From Luteimonas sp. RC10 (GTDB lineage Bacteria > Pseudomonadota > Gammaproteobacteria > Xanthomonadales > Xanthomonadaceae): DNA of 64,000 bases. Positions within the stretch are counted from its first letter, which is position 1, and each line of letters starts with the position of its first letter. Made by a program: the position numbers and the translations under genes. Below the pieces are notes generated by a model. That model made no database searches. It was not told where the DNA came from and saw only the letters and a program-made list of their open reading frames with translations. This document shows, piece after piece, positions 26,593 through 35,825 of the stretch. Location: NCBI RefSeq assembly GCF_014192745.1, contig NZ_JACHYJ010000007.1, positions 234,017-298,016 of the forward strand, read 5' to 3'.

Positions 26593-28059
26593 TCAGCGGG
26601 TCGCCGGGGTTGCCGCCGGGGGCTCGGACGGCGGGACCGTCGGGGTCCAGGGCTTCTTGAGCTCGGCCAACGCTGCGGCGATCGGGGCGTCGCCCGGCAG
26701 GGCTTCGCCACCGGTGCTGCCGTCCTCTTCGTCGCCGCGCAGGTGACCGGGCAGCGCGGCCTCGGTGTACGCGCTGGCCGCGCGCGGGGCGTCGGCGTCG
26801 GTGCTGGCGTTCTCGGGGCGCAACACGACATCCGGGTCGATGCCGCGGGCCTGGATCGAGCGGCCGCTGGGGGTGAAGTAGCGCGCGGTGGTGAGCTTGA
26901 CCGAGTCGCCATTGTCGAGCGGCAGCACGGTCTGCACGGAGCCCTTGCCGAAGGTGCGGCTGCCGACGACACGCGCGCGGCCGTTGTCGCGCAGTGCGCC
27001 GGCCAGCACTTCCGAGGCGCTGGCCGATCCCACATCGACGAGCACGACGACCGGGGCCCCGTTGAGGATGTCGCCGGGGGTGGCGCTGAACTGTGCGTCG
27101 CTGATCGGGATGCGGCCGCGGGTGCTGACGATGTCGCCGCTGTCGAGCAGGTCGTCGGCGATCTGCACCGCCGAGGTCAGCAGGCCGCCCGGGTTGCTGC
27201 GCAGGTCGATGACCAGACCGCGCAGGCGCCCGCCGCTCTGGCTGGCGAGTTCGCCGACGGTGCGGCTGAAGGCGGCTGCGGTATCGACCTGGAACTGACT
27301 CACGCGCACGTAGCCATAGCCCGGTTCGAGCATCCGGCCGCGGACACTGACCACGCGAATGGTCTCGCGTTGGACGCGGATCTCCAGCGGCGTGCGTTCG
27401 CCATCGCGCAGCACGCCGAGCACCACGGCGGTGCCCGATGCGCCGCGCAGCGGGCCATGGCCTTCGTTGTCGGCCGGCGTGAGCGCCCGACCATCGACGC
27501 TGACGATGACGTCGCCGGCGCGGATGCCGGCCTTCTCAGCCGGCGTGCCGTCGATCGGGGCGATCACCCGCATGCTGCCGTCGGGCAGGTACATCACTTC
27601 CACGCCGATGCCCTCGTAGGCGCCGGTGGTGCCTTCGTCGAAGGCCTCGGCCGCGTCCTTTTCCATGTAGACGCTGTGCGGGTCGAGGTCGAGCAGCAAG
27701 CCGCGGATGGCCGAGGCCATCAGCTTGCGGTCCTCGACCGGCTCGACATAGGCCTGGCGCACCGCGTTGAAGACGCCGACGTAGCGACGGATCTCTTCGA
27801 GTGGCACGCGATTGGAAGCGTGTTCGATCGCGTCCGGGTCGTCGCTGGCGGCGACCTCGCGGGCCGCCTGGGCGTCGTCGGGGGCCTCGTCGTCAGCCGG
27901 TGCCGGCGTTGCATCCTGCGCCTCGTCCTGTGGCGCGGGCTGCTCGGCGGGCGCGTCCTGGGCCGGGGCCGCATCTGCGGGGGACGGCGCGGTCTCCTGC
28001 GCGAACGCCGCGGGCGACAGCAGCAACGACAGGGCCAGCGTCAGGGAACGAACGCGCAT
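26593..28059 (-). CDS. ctpA: S41-family carboxyl-terminal processing protease
   Basis: A 488-residue secreted serine protease. Signal peptide 1-20 (AAFAQ), then an Ala/Pro/Asp-rich linker (about 21-75), the N-terminal helical part, a PDZ domain (about 125-200; YEGIGVEVMYLPDG onward) and the S41 core with catalytic Ser in VDVGSASASEVLAGAL and Lys in FGKGSVQTVLPL. Acts in the periplasm on C-termini of envelope proteins. The ATG at 28059 has GGAG upstream. The C-terminal tail after about 430 is low complexity. Confidence 0.94.
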   Translation of the reverse strand: MRVRSLTLALSLLLSPAAFAQETAPSPADAAPAQDAPAEQPAPQDEAQDATPAPADDEAPDDAQAAREVAASDDPDAIEHASNRVPLEEIRRYVGVFNAVRQAYVEPVEDRKLMASAIRGLLLDLDPHSVYMEKDAAEAFDEGTTGAYEGIGVEVMYLPDGSMRVIAPIDGTPAEKAGIRAGDVIVSVDGRALTPADNEGHGPLRGASGTAVVLGVLRDGERTPLEIRVQRETIRVVSVRGRMLEPGYGYVRVSQFQVDTAAAFSRTVGELASQSGGRLRGLVIDLRSNPGGLLTSAVQIADDLLDSGDIVSTRGRIPISDAQFSATPGDILNGAPVVVLVDVGSASASEVLAGALRDNGRARVVGSRTFGKGSVQTVLPLDNGDSVKLTTARYFTPSGRSIQARGIDPDVVLRPENASTDADAPRAASAYTEAALPGHLRGDEEDGSTGGEALPGDAPIAAALAELKKPWTPTVPPSEPPAATPATR

Positions 28060-28189
28060 GCAGAACTCCGGGCAACGAAAACAGGCTGCGCGCAGGCAGC
28101 GCGCGGCCAATGATTATGCGGCGCGGTCGCGTGAATGGGGTGCCTGCCCGGCCGGCGATTCAGGTCCGCGCGGCTTCGTGCCGACGGGC

Positions 28190-28723
28190 CTAGCGGGCCG
28201 GATGCTCGGCGAACGGGCGGTGCGTGCCGTCGTTGGCGACCAATTCGACGGTGTAGGCCTGGCTGCGGCCATCGGGCATCTCCATGCCGGGCGAGCCCAT
28301 CGGCATGCCCGGCGCCGCGATGCCGCGCGCGTCGGGGCGCTCGGCCAGCAGCCGGCGGACGTCGGCGGCGGGCACGTGGCCTTCGACGAAGTAGCCGTCG
28401 ATCTCGGCGGTGTGGCAGGACGCCATCGCGTCGGGCACGCCCAGGCGCGTCTTGACCGTGGCGAGGTCCTCGACATCGATGGTCTCGACCTCGAAGCCAT
28501 CGCGCTGCATGTGCTCGACCCACTTGCCGCAGCAGCCGCAGGTCGCGGTCTTGTGCACGCGCATGCGCGGCAGGACCTGGGTGTCGGCGGCCTGCGCGAC
28601 CGGCGTCGCGCCTGCCTCCGCAGCCGGCGCGGCGGCGGTGTCGGCCGCTGCGGGTGTCGCTGCGCCAGTGCAGGCGGCGACGGGCAGCAGCAACAGCGTC
28701 AGAGCGAGAGGGTGGATGCGCAT
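28190..28723 (-). CDS. DUF411 lipoprotein (metal-binding CGCC motif)
   Basis: A 177-residue lipoprotein: lipobox VAAC (Cys18), an Ala-rich linker, then a DUF411 domain with TATCGCCGKWVEHMQ. DUF411 proteins are often near copper-resistance genes and are thought to bind metal; no other copper gene is near here. Start at 28723 has GGAG at the right distance. The protein lies 130 bp upstream of the S41 gene on the same strand. Confidence 0.88.
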   Translation of the reverse strand: MRIHPLALTLLLLPVAACTGAATPAAADTAAAPAAEAGATPVAQAADTQVLPRMRVHKTATCGCCGKWVEHMQRDGFEVETIDVEDLATVKTRLGVPDAMASCHTAEIDGYFVEGHVPAADVRRLLAERPDARGIAAPGMPMGSPGMEMPDGRSQAYTVELVANDGTHRPFAEHPAR

Positions 28724-28769
28724 GTTCGGACTCCGGGAATCGGTCACAGGACAGCCCGATTATGCGCGA

Positions 28770-29905
28770 GCGCCCCTACCCCGGCCCTCCCCCACGTTGC
28801 GGGGGAGGGAGATGAGCGGCGCGACCTGTGCGTGCAGCGCGGCCCGCGCGTGCGTAGCGCAGACGTGTCACCTTCTCCGCAGCGCGGCGGAGGTCGATGC
28901 CGGAAGGCATCGGGTGGGGGCTGGGGGTTGTCGCGAACAGCGCCCCCTCCCCGGCCCTCCCCCGCGTTGCGGGGGAGGGAGATGAGCGGCGCGACCTGTG
29001 CGATCGATGCGACCCGCGCGTGCGTAGCGCAGACGGGTCACCTTCTCCGCAGCGCGGCGGAGGTCGATGCCGTAAGGCATCGGGTGGGGGCTGGGCTTGT
29101 CGCAAACAGCGCCCCCACCCCAGCCCTCCCCCGCGATGCGGGGGAGGGAGATGAGCGGCGCGACCTGCGCGAGAGGCGCGACCCAAGTGCGTCGCGCAGA
29201 CGGGTCACCTCCTCCGCAGCGCGGGGGAGGTCGATGCCGTAAGGCATCGGGTGGGGGCTGGGGGTTGTCGCGAACAGCGCCCCCTCCCCGGCCCTCCTCC
29301 GCGTTGTGGGGGAGGGAGATGAGCGGCGCGACCTGTGCGTGCAGCGCGGCCCGCGCGTGCGGAGCGCAGACGGGTCGCCTCCTCCGCAGCGCGGGGGAGG
29401 TCGATGCCGCAGGCATCGGGTGGGGGCTGGGGGTTGTCGCGAACAGCGCTCCCTCCCCGGCCCTCCCCCGCGATGCGGGGGAGGGAGATGAGTGGCGCGA
29501 CCTGTGCGAGCGATGCGACCCGCGCGTGCGTAGCGCAGACGGGTCACCTTCTCCGCAGCGCGGGGAGGTCGATGCCGCAGGCATCGGGTGGGAGCTGGGG
29601 ATTGTCGCGAACAGCGCCCCCACCCTAGCCCTCCCCCGCGATGCGGGGGAGGGAGATGAGTGGCGCGACCTGCATGCGCAGCGCGACCAGAGTGCAGCGC
29701 AGACGGGGCACCTCCTCCGCAGCGCGGGGGAGGTCGATGCCGCAGGCATCGGGTGGGGGCTGGGGCTTGTCGCGAACAGCGCCCCCACCCCGGCCCTCCC
29801 CCGCGTTGCGGGGGAGGGAGAGGAGCGGCGCGACTTGTGAGCGGCGCGACCTCCACGCGTGGTGCAGACGGGCAAACTCCCCCGCGATGCGGGGGAGGAG
29901 ACGGG
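28770..29905. repeat. Tandem array of ~168-bp GC-rich units (six full copies plus partial)
   Basis: Units begin with GCGCCCCC(T/A)CCCC(G/A)GCCCTC at about 28770, 28941, 29110, 29278, 29447, 29614 and 29780, so the period is 166-171 bp; a last palindrome lies at about 29877-29899. Each unit has the palindrome CCCTCCCCCGCGxxGCGGGGGAGGG, a spacer with GAGCGGCGCGACCTG and TAGCGCAGACGGGTCACC, a second imperfect palindrome CTCCGCAGCGCGGGGGAGG, then GATGCCG(C/T)(A)AGGCATCGGG. Stop codons are rare in several frames, which creates long false reading frames on both strands. Confidence 0.95.
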
Positions 29906-29906
29906 A

Positions 29907-30083
29907 TCAGCGGCCCTTGCGGGCGTTGTCGTTCGCCTTGCCGACCGCGCTCTGGACCTTGCCTGCGGTCTTCTGCGCCTTGCCGGCCACTTCCTTGCCG
30001 GTATTGCCGGTGACCTTGCCGACCACTTCCTTCGCGGTGCCCTTGACCTGGTTCTTCATGCCTTCGCTGCGGTTCTTGTCCAC
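29907..30083 (-). CDS. CsbD-family stress protein
   Basis: A 58-residue protein starting at GTG (VDKNRSEGMKNQVKGTAKEV) with repeated Gly-Lys-Val/Ala segments (GKVTGN, GKEVAGKAQKTAGKVQSAVG), the pattern of CsbD-like proteins, which are small, hydrophilic and often induced by general stress. GAGGAGG lies just upstream of the GTG. The stop lies at the end of the repeat array. Confidence 0.85.
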   Translation of the reverse strand: MDKNRSEGMKNQVKGTAKEVVGKVTGNTGKEVAGKAQKTAGKVQSAVGKANDNARKGR

Positions 30084-30170
30084 GACAGCCTCCTCGCGCC
30101 TGCAGGATTGCAGGCTGCGAGGGGATATGCGCCTGTCGCCGCCACGCGGAGGTGAAGAAACACAGCCTCG

Positions 30171-31010
30171 TTACAGAATCGGCATGCCGCCGGTCACTGC
30201 ATAGCGCCCGCCGGTCATGTAGCTGGCTTCGTCGGACGCCAGCAGCACGTAGATCGGGGCACACTCGGCCGGTTGCCCGGGTCGCTTGAGCGGGGCCTGG
30301 CTGCCGAACTCGGCGACGGCATCGGGCGGCAGTGTCGAGGGGATCAGCGGGGTCCAGATCGGGCCGGGCGCGACGGAGTTGACGCGAATGCCCTTGTCGG
30401 CGAGTAGTTGCGCCAGGCCCGCGGTGAAGTTGGCGATCGCCCCCTTGGTCGTCGCATACGGCAGCAACGTCGGGTTGGGCTTATCGGAGTTGATCGAGCT
30501 GGTGTTGATGATCGACGCGCCGGGCTTCATGTGCGGCACTGCGGCCTTGCACAGGTGGAACATCGCGCTGACGTTGACCTGGAAGGTGTAGTCCCACTTG
30601 TCGTCGGGGATCTCGTCGAGTGATTCGTAGGTCATCTGGTAGGCGGCATTGTTGACCAGGACGTCGACGCGGCCGAAGGCCTCGACTGCTTTGCGCACGA
30701 TCGCGCGACAATGTGCGGGATCGGCGATGTCGCCGGGGACCAGTTCGCAGCGCCGGCCTGCGGCTTCGACCAGGCGCTGGGTCTCCTGCGCATCTTCGTC
30801 CTCGCTCAGGTAGCTCACCAGCACGTCCGCCCCTTCGCGTGCGTAGGCCAGCGCGACCGCACGGCCGATGCCGCTGTCGCCGCCGGTAATGATCGCGATC
30901 TTGTCCTGCAGCCGCCCACTGCCGCGATAGCTGTTCTCGCCGTGATCTGCAGGTGGATCGAGCTTGCGCTCGACACCGGGCACGGCCTGCTGCTGTGCGG
31001 GCTGATTCAT
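30171..31010 (-). CDS. SDR-family oxidoreductase (YghA/YdaD-like)
   Basis: A 279-residue classical-type short-chain dehydrogenase with an N-terminal extension. It shows cofactor motif TGGDSGIG (43-50), NNAAYQ, the catalytic Ser in INTSSIN and YATTK. The extension and the PGPIWTPLIP segment match the YghA/general stress protein 39 branch. Substrate unknown. It is divergent from the TonB receptor, 310 bp away. Confidence 0.92.
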   Translation of the reverse strand: MNQPAQQQAVPGVERKLDPPADHGENSYRGSGRLQDKIAIITGGDSGIGRAVALAYAREGADVLVSYLSEDEDAQETQRLVEAAGRRCELVPGDIADPAHCRAIVRKAVEAFGRVDVLVNNAAYQMTYESLDEIPDDKWDYTFQVNVSAMFHLCKAAVPHMKPGASIINTSSINSDKPNPTLLPYATTKGAIANFTAGLAQLLADKGIRVNSVAPGPIWTPLIPSTLPPDAVAEFGSQAPLKRPGQPAECAPIYVLLASDEASYMTGGRYAVTGGMPIL

Positions 31011-31320
31011 CGTCTGGTCTCCATGTCGGGGGAAGGCGCCACGCTAGGCGCGTGCGCGTGGCGCGCCGGTGATTGCAATGACATCTGCGCGCATGGGCTT
31101 GCAGGGATTGCATGGCGATTCGCGACATCGCGCTTACGACTTTTCGACACGATCCTAAGATTTGCATTGGTCTAATCCGCGCCCGTTCCCGGATGTGATG
31201 GGGACGCGAAGGGCGAGGTGGCGTGGCTGCCGGCACTGTCCGGCGGCGCGGCATCGCGCCTGCGGTCAGGCGGACATGCGCACCTCGACGATCCACGATC
31301 ACAGAGGGCTCCGCAGCACG
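31011..31320. promoter_or_regulatory. Intergenic region between SDR and TonB-receptor genes
   Basis: No gene is supported. It should hold both divergent promoters. A TCTAAT at 31171-31176 faces the receptor, without a convincing -35. CGCCACG/CGTGGCG arms at about 31038-31062 form a hairpin in the SDR leader. Confidence 0.35.
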
Positions 31321-33960
31321 ATGACGTTTGCCGTCCATTCCCACCCCCGCCGGCTGGCCCTGGCCACGCTGGCCACCGCCATCCTTGCCACGCCTGTCTT
31401 CGCACAGACCGCAGCGCCCGATGCCGAGCCGCCGGCCGACGAGGTGGAGAACCTCGACGCGGTCCAGGTGCGCGGCGTGCGCGCCAGTGTCGCCGGCGCA
31501 CTCGACGCCAAGCGCGGCGCGGCGCAGATCACCGATTCGATCGTCGCCGAAGATATCGGCAAGCTGCCCGACAACAGCGTCGCGGCGGCGATGCAGCGCA
31601 TCACTGGCGTGCAGGTCCAGCGCGGCGGCGCGGAAGTGGGCACGGTGCTGGTGCGCGGGCTGCCGAACGTGGTCACCACGCTCAATGGCCGCAACATCTT
31701 CACCACCACCGGGCGCGGCGTTGCGCTGGCCGACATCCCGGCCGACCAGCTGCAGCAGGTCGATGTCTACAAGACCAGCGGCGCGGAGCAGATCGAAGGC
31801 GGCATCGCCGGTGCGGTCGACATCCGCCTGCGCCGCCCGTTCGACCTCGACGAGGACAGCACGCTCGCCGGCAGTATCTCGACGCTGTATGCCGACCAGG
31901 CGCGCGAGACCGCGACCAACGGCAGCCTGACCGGCAGCCGCCAGTGGGAGACCGGGGCCGGCCGCCTGGGTGTGCTCGGTGCGGTGTCATACCAGGAGAC
32001 GCCGTATCTGGAGTCCAACACCTTCCACGGCACCTACGACCGCGTCGACGACCCGCTCGATCCGTCGCGGCAGCTGCTGGTGCCGTTCAATGCCGGCAAC
32101 CTGCAGGCGCAGGGCTTTCGCCGGCGCAAGGCCGCGAACGTCGCGTTCCAGTGGGCGCCCAACGACAACACCGAGCTGTGGGCCGACGGCTTCTACGTCG
32201 GCTATCGCAACACGCCGCGGGTCAACTACTGGATGCCGTTCCCCGGCTCGCTGACGCCGGACAACACCGACGCACTGGCGACCCAGCCCGGCAACGACAT
32301 CCTGCAGCGGGTCGAACTGCGCAATAGCGATGTGCTGTCGAGCACCCAGGCGCACCAGAACAGTTCCGACACCTGGCAGGCGGCGATCGGCGGCAGTTGG
32401 AAGGGCGAGCGGCTGAAGCTGTCGAGCGAGCTGGCCTACACCTACAGCGAATCGGACAACCGCTCGATGGTGCTCGACATCATGACCACCGTGCCGCGGT
32501 TGACCATCGACAGCAGCCGCGGCGTTCCGTTCAGCTCGGCCACGAACGCCGACGGCAGCACCTACGATGTCACCGATCCTGAGGCCTGGCGCCTGAGCCA
32601 GTACTACGACAGCTGGAGCCGGCAGGAGGGCGACGAGTGGGCGTGGCGCGCCGATGCCAACTTCGCCTTCGACGGCGGCATCGTCAGTTCGCTTGACGCC
32701 GGCGTGCGGCTGGCGCGGCGCAACGCCTCCAACATCGGTGGCGACCCGGGCGCGCGCGACAACCTCAGCGGCGCGCCGATCCGGATGTCCGACATCCCGG
32801 GCCTGGCGCAGGTCACGCCCGGCAACATCCTCGACGGCGACCGCGAGGTCGGGGTGGATCGCTGGCTGGGCGCCAACCGCGACTTCCTGCTCGGTCACAC
32901 CGCACTCATCCGCCAGGCGATGGGCCACGGCCCCGACCGGCCGCCTGCGAATCCGGCGGTGCAGTTCGACAACCGCGAGGACAACCACGCCGCCTACCTG
33001 CAGGCCAACTACGGGTTTGCGCTCGGCGCGATCCCGGTCGATGGCCGGATCGGCGTGCGCCATGTGCGGCTGGAAAGCGAGCTCAAGGGCACCTCGCTCG
33101 TCGACGGCGTCGAGACGCCGGTGCAGACCACGCGCGCGCGCAACGAATGGCTGCCGAGCTTCAGCGCGAACCTGTCGCTGCGCGAGGACCTGATGCTGCG
33201 CCTGTCGCACAGCCAGTCGATCACCCTGCCCCACTTCGCCGACCTCAATCCGCAGTTGGCGCTGTTCGATTCCACCGACACGCTGCCTGCGCGCGGCAGC
33301 GGCGGCAATCCGGATCTGGCGCCGGTGGAATCGAAGAACCTCGACGCGTCACTGGAGTGGTACTTCCAGGACAACGCGCTGCTGTCGTTGGCCGCGTTCC
33401 ACCGCGATGTCGACGGCTATGTGCAGATCTACGCCGAGGACGAGACGATCGACGGCACCACGTACCAGATCACCCGCCCGCGCAACACCGGCAGCGGCAC
33501 GCTGCGCGGTGTGGAGATCGGCTATACGCAGTTCTACGACTTCCTGCCTGGCGCCTGGTCGGGCCTGGGCACGCAGTTGAACGCGACGTGGATCGATGCG
33601 GAGGCCGAGTCGCCTGACGGGGTGATGCAGCCGCTGGCGAACGTGTCCAGGCGCGCCTGGAACGCGGTGCTGATGTACGAGTACGACGCATTTTCCGCGC
33701 GCTTGGCCTACAACTGGCGCGACGACTACGCGGTGAGCTTCAGCGCCTCGGGCGATCAGCCCAACGAGGTCTTCCACGGCCCGGAGGAATGGCTGGATCT
33801 TGCGCTCAACTACGCAATGGATGAGAACGTCACCGTATTCCTGGAGGCGACCAACCTGCTGGGCAGCAAGACCCACAACTACTTCGGCAGCCCGCAGTTC
33901 CTGCGCGACCGCGCCTCGCCCGAACGCAGTTACATGCTCGGTATCCGCTTCCGGCTGTGA
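31321..33960 (+). CDS. TonB-dependent outer-membrane receptor
   Basis: An 879-residue receptor with signal peptide (about 1-29, PVFAQ), plug domain (about 45-170; DNSVAAAMQRITGVQVQRGG and NVVTTLNGRNIFTTTGRG) and a 22-strand barrel ending in SYMLGIRFRL. The plug pattern is that of the large Caulobacter/Xanthomonas receptor group, many of which import glycans or other nutrients with TonB-ExbBD. No enzyme or transporter gene beside it reveals the substrate. ATG 31321 is chosen for the signal peptide; the frame is open further upstream. Confidence 0.94.
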   Translation: MTFAVHSHPRRLALATLATAILATPVFAQTAAPDAEPPADEVENLDAVQVRGVRASVAGALDAKRGAAQITDSIVAEDIGKLPDNSVAAAMQRITGVQVQRGGAEVGTVLVRGLPNVVTTLNGRNIFTTTGRGVALADIPADQLQQVDVYKTSGAEQIEGGIAGAVDIRLRRPFDLDEDSTLAGSISTLYADQARETATNGSLTGSRQWETGAGRLGVLGAVSYQETPYLESNTFHGTYDRVDDPLDPSRQLLVPFNAGNLQAQGFRRRKAANVAFQWAPNDNTELWADGFYVGYRNTPRVNYWMPFPGSLTPDNTDALATQPGNDILQRVELRNSDVLSSTQAHQNSSDTWQAAIGGSWKGERLKLSSELAYTYSESDNRSMVLDIMTTVPRLTIDSSRGVPFSSATNADGSTYDVTDPEAWRLSQYYDSWSRQEGDEWAWRADANFAFDGGIVSSLDAGVRLARRNASNIGGDPGARDNLSGAPIRMSDIPGLAQVTPGNILDGDREVGVDRWLGANRDFLLGHTALIRQAMGHGPDRPPANPAVQFDNREDNHAAYLQANYGFALGAIPVDGRIGVRHVRLESELKGTSLVDGVETPVQTTRARNEWLPSFSANLSLREDLMLRLSHSQSITLPHFADLNPQLALFDSTDTLPARGSGGNPDLAPVESKNLDASLEWYFQDNALLSLAAFHRDVDGYVQIYAEDETIDGTTYQITRPRNTGSGTLRGVEIGYTQFYDFLPGAWSGLGTQLNATWIDAEAESPDGVMQPLANVSRRAWNAVLMYEYDAFSARLAYNWRDDYAVSFSASGDQPNEVFHGPEEWLDLALNYAMDENVTVFLEATNLLGSKTHNYFGSPQFLRDRASPERSYMLGIRFRL

Positions 33961-33968
33961 TGCCCCCG

Positions 33969-34002
33969 CCGCGCCGTTCCGCGTATCCGCGGGACGGCGC
34001 GG
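33969..34002. terminator. Hairpin between convergent TonB-receptor and hipA genes
   Basis: A 15-bp stem CCGCGCCGTTCCGCG / CGCGGGACGGCGCGG with one G-U pair and a 4-nt loop, 8 bp after the receptor stop. Only TGTT follows; it may serve both converging transcripts. Confidence 0.65.
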
Positions 34003-34047
34003 TGTTGGACCCAGTCGGTGGGCAGCGCTGCCGTCCAACTTGCGCAC

Positions 34048-35313
34048 TTAGAGGTACTTCGACACCTCGGCCATTCCGATGTCACTTGCACGGCGGAATG
34101 CGGTCGCCACGTCGTCGCAGTCCTTGGCGGACACGTCGAACGCCTCGAACACGGTTCGCCACGTCCTGACGGTACCCACCACGGTGTCGATCAACTGGGC
34201 TGCCCGTGCCCGGGTCAGCCCGAAGTTCCCATAGCCGGCCATTGCATTGTCCAGGGTCGCCCTTCGGCCGTTCGGACCCACCCCAAGGTGCAAGGTCCGC
34301 TCCGTTCCGACCTGCGGTTTGGGCACCACGTCGTACAGGGGGCTCAGATTCCACGCGCCGTCGTCATGCACGAATGCGTGGTTTCGCAGGTGGTCATCGT
34401 CGTTGGAGACCAGAATATTGAAGACCATCCGCGAGAACAGCTCTTCGCGCTGGGCGGTCACTTGGCCCTCGGCCCCCCATTGCTCGATCACCCTGACGAT
34501 CTGGGCGTAGCTGGCATCCGGGGAGTCCTGTTCCGTCAGGCCCAGCATCGTGAGCGCACTGACCATATGTTTGCGGCTCATTCCATCAGCGACCGGGGTG
34601 CGGTCGAAGCGCTCGATCAGCATCACCTGCCGGCCGTCGGCCAGAGTCTGCAGTTCGGTCCTGGGCACAGACAGTCCCGCCCGACGTGCCAGCTCCAGCG
34701 TGGCGCGCTCGACGCTGGGCACGTTGAAGCGGTCCCGGATGGACGGGAACTTGGCAATCCACTCGATGCCTTGGTGGAGCACAGTGGCCTTCGGACGTGC
34801 GCCACCCAGCGACGGCGCACCGGCAAAATAGTTCGCAAGGTGTGCCGGTACTGGCAGACCTTCCTCAACCCGTTCCGATGCATCGACCAGATACTGCAGG
34901 TCGATGGTTGACGGCAGGCGCGGGTGATGTGGCGGGCTGTCCACTGCCGCGCGCACATCCAACGCACCCACCCGATTGCTGCCGGCCTCCAGCATGTAGA
35001 CCGACTCGGGCAGGCTGTTGGCGGGGACTTCCAGACGGTTCTCAATCACGCGCCGCCCCCAGTCGTCGGGGGTGGCATCGCGCAATGCCCCGAACAGTGC
35101 CAAGCCATTCACAGGCAGCAGGCGCTCGCCGGCGCGCTCCAGTGGTAACGAAACCGGATCCACAGCAATCGCATGCGGCTGACGACGGGCCACGTAGCGT
35201 GTGCCGTACTGGAACTGAGACGCTTGCAACTCCGGCCCCAGCTCGGTCAGATCGAGCAGGCCGGCCGGCACCGCAGTCACCTCACCGGGGAGGTACGCAA
35301 ACACATAGGGCAT
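34048..35313 (-). CDS. hipA: HipA-family serine/threonine kinase toxin
   Basis: A 421-residue protein of the HipA family (E. coli HipA has 440), which phosphorylates a translation factor such as glutamyl-tRNA synthetase and induces dormancy. Family marks: SLGGARPKA (168-176), KFPS (188-191, ATP-contact Lys), NDDDHLRN (304-311, catalytic Asp) and SPLYDV (324-329, metal-binding Asp). All key residues look intact. It lies 13 bp downstream of hipB on the same strand. The start at 35313 (MPYVFAYLPGEVTAV) matches the family N-terminus. Confidence 0.92.
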   Translation of the reverse strand: MPYVFAYLPGEVTAVPAGLLDLTELGPELQASQFQYGTRYVARRQPHAIAVDPVSLPLERAGERLLPVNGLALFGALRDATPDDWGRRVIENRLEVPANSLPESVYMLEAGSNRVGALDVRAAVDSPPHHPRLPSTIDLQYLVDASERVEEGLPVPAHLANYFAGAPSLGGARPKATVLHQGIEWIAKFPSIRDRFNVPSVERATLELARRAGLSVPRTELQTLADGRQVMLIERFDRTPVADGMSRKHMVSALTMLGLTEQDSPDASYAQIVRVIEQWGAEGQVTAQREELFSRMVFNILVSNDDDHLRNHAFVHDDGAWNLSPLYDVVPKPQVGTERTLHLGVGPNGRRATLDNAMAGYGNFGLTRARAAQLIDTVVGTVRTWRTVFEAFDVSAKDCDDVATAFRRASDIGMAEVSKYL

Positions 35314-35326
35314 GATCGACCTCGGC

Positions 35327-35659
35327 TTAGAAGTCCAGGTCAGAAGGCTTGCTACGGATCGGCCGCTTGGTCTTTGTGCCCTCCAAGATGGCCTCGGACA
35401 CGGGGTCCCGCAGCTGGTCGAGCTTTGACAGCAGTCCCAGACGTTCAAAGGCGGAAAGCCAAGTGCCCAGGGCGATGTTGAGGCCCCCCTGCTCGAGGCG
35501 GTTCATGGTTGCAGGGCTCACTCTGGCGCGTTCGGCCAGACTCTCCTGGGTCCATCCGCGTGCCAGACGGGCATTCTTGACCATCGCGCCCAGATGCTTG
35601 GCCGTTTTCTGGGTTGCCAGGGTGGCGTAGTCGGCAATGTTCCGGCGCATATCTTTCAT
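35327..35659 (-). CDS. hipB: HipB-like XRE antitoxin/repressor
   Basis: A 110-residue DNA-binding protein with an XRE helix-turn-helix (about 25-80; VKNARLARGWTQESLAERARVSPATMNRLEQG) and a basic C-terminal tail (TKTKRPIRSKPSDLDF). It should bind HipA and the palindromes upstream. The ATG at 35659 lies inside the first operator and no Shine-Dalgarno precedes it; a Met at residue 4 is the alternative. Confidence 0.9.
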   Translation of the reverse strand: MKDMRRNIADYATLATQKTAKHLGAMVKNARLARGWTQESLAERARVSPATMNRLEQGGLNIALGTWLSAFERLGLLSKLDQLRDPVSEAILEGTKTKRPIRSKPSDLDF

Positions 35660-35698
35660 AAATGACAGGAAAGTCGGTGAATCCTAGCATTTATGACA
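35654..35698. promoter_or_regulatory. HipB operator O1 (overlaps hipB start)
   Basis: The arm TTTCATAAATGACAGGAA (35654-35671) is followed after 9 bases by a matching arm (35681-35698) that agrees with its complement at 14 of 18 positions. The hipB start codon lies in the left arm, so binding would block expression. Confidence 0.7.
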
Positions 35699-35781
35699 GA
35701 AGAGAGCGGTTGACTGGACACTCTGCAACGGTCACAGGGCGTCCTCGACTCAGGACAGGGGTCGCCCCGCGCTACCCTAGC

Positions 35782-35825
35782 TTTCATAAATGACAGGAAA
35801 TGCGTGATTCCTGTCATTTATGAAA
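35782..35825. promoter_or_regulatory. HipB operator O2, perfect 18-bp inverted repeat
   Basis: TTTCATAAATGACAGGAA (35782-35799), 8 bases, then its exact complement (35808-35825). The left arm is identical to the left arm of O1, 128 bp away. The next bases extend into a second palindrome ATGAAATATTTCAT (35820-35833). The inner AGGAA-N8-TTCCT spacing recalls the TATCC-N8-GGATA box of E. coli HipB. Confidence 0.75.

Noticed and set aside
26587..28113. 508-codon plus-strand frame opposite the S41 protease
   Set aside because: Antisense shadow of a well-supported protease with intact catalytic motifs.
27812..29242. 476-codon plus-strand frame spanning the protease start, DUF411 gene and repeats
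   Set aside because: It crosses two real minus-strand genes and the repeat array; only low-complexity translation.
28770..29905. CRISPR array
   Set aside because: Units are ~168 bp, nearly identical along their whole length and without unique spacers; no cas genes nearby.
28868..30264. Long open frames on the minus strand (335 and 408 codons) and on the plus strand across the repeat array
   Set aside because: They are made of the ~168-bp repeat read in frame (PPPHRGG/SPSPASRGRAGEGA repeats). The same DNA is open on both strands, with no start signal or family sequence.
31150..31180. DasR/NagR-like operator (TTGGTCTA half-site) before the TonB receptor
   Set aside because: Only one half-site is present; the complementary half is missing.
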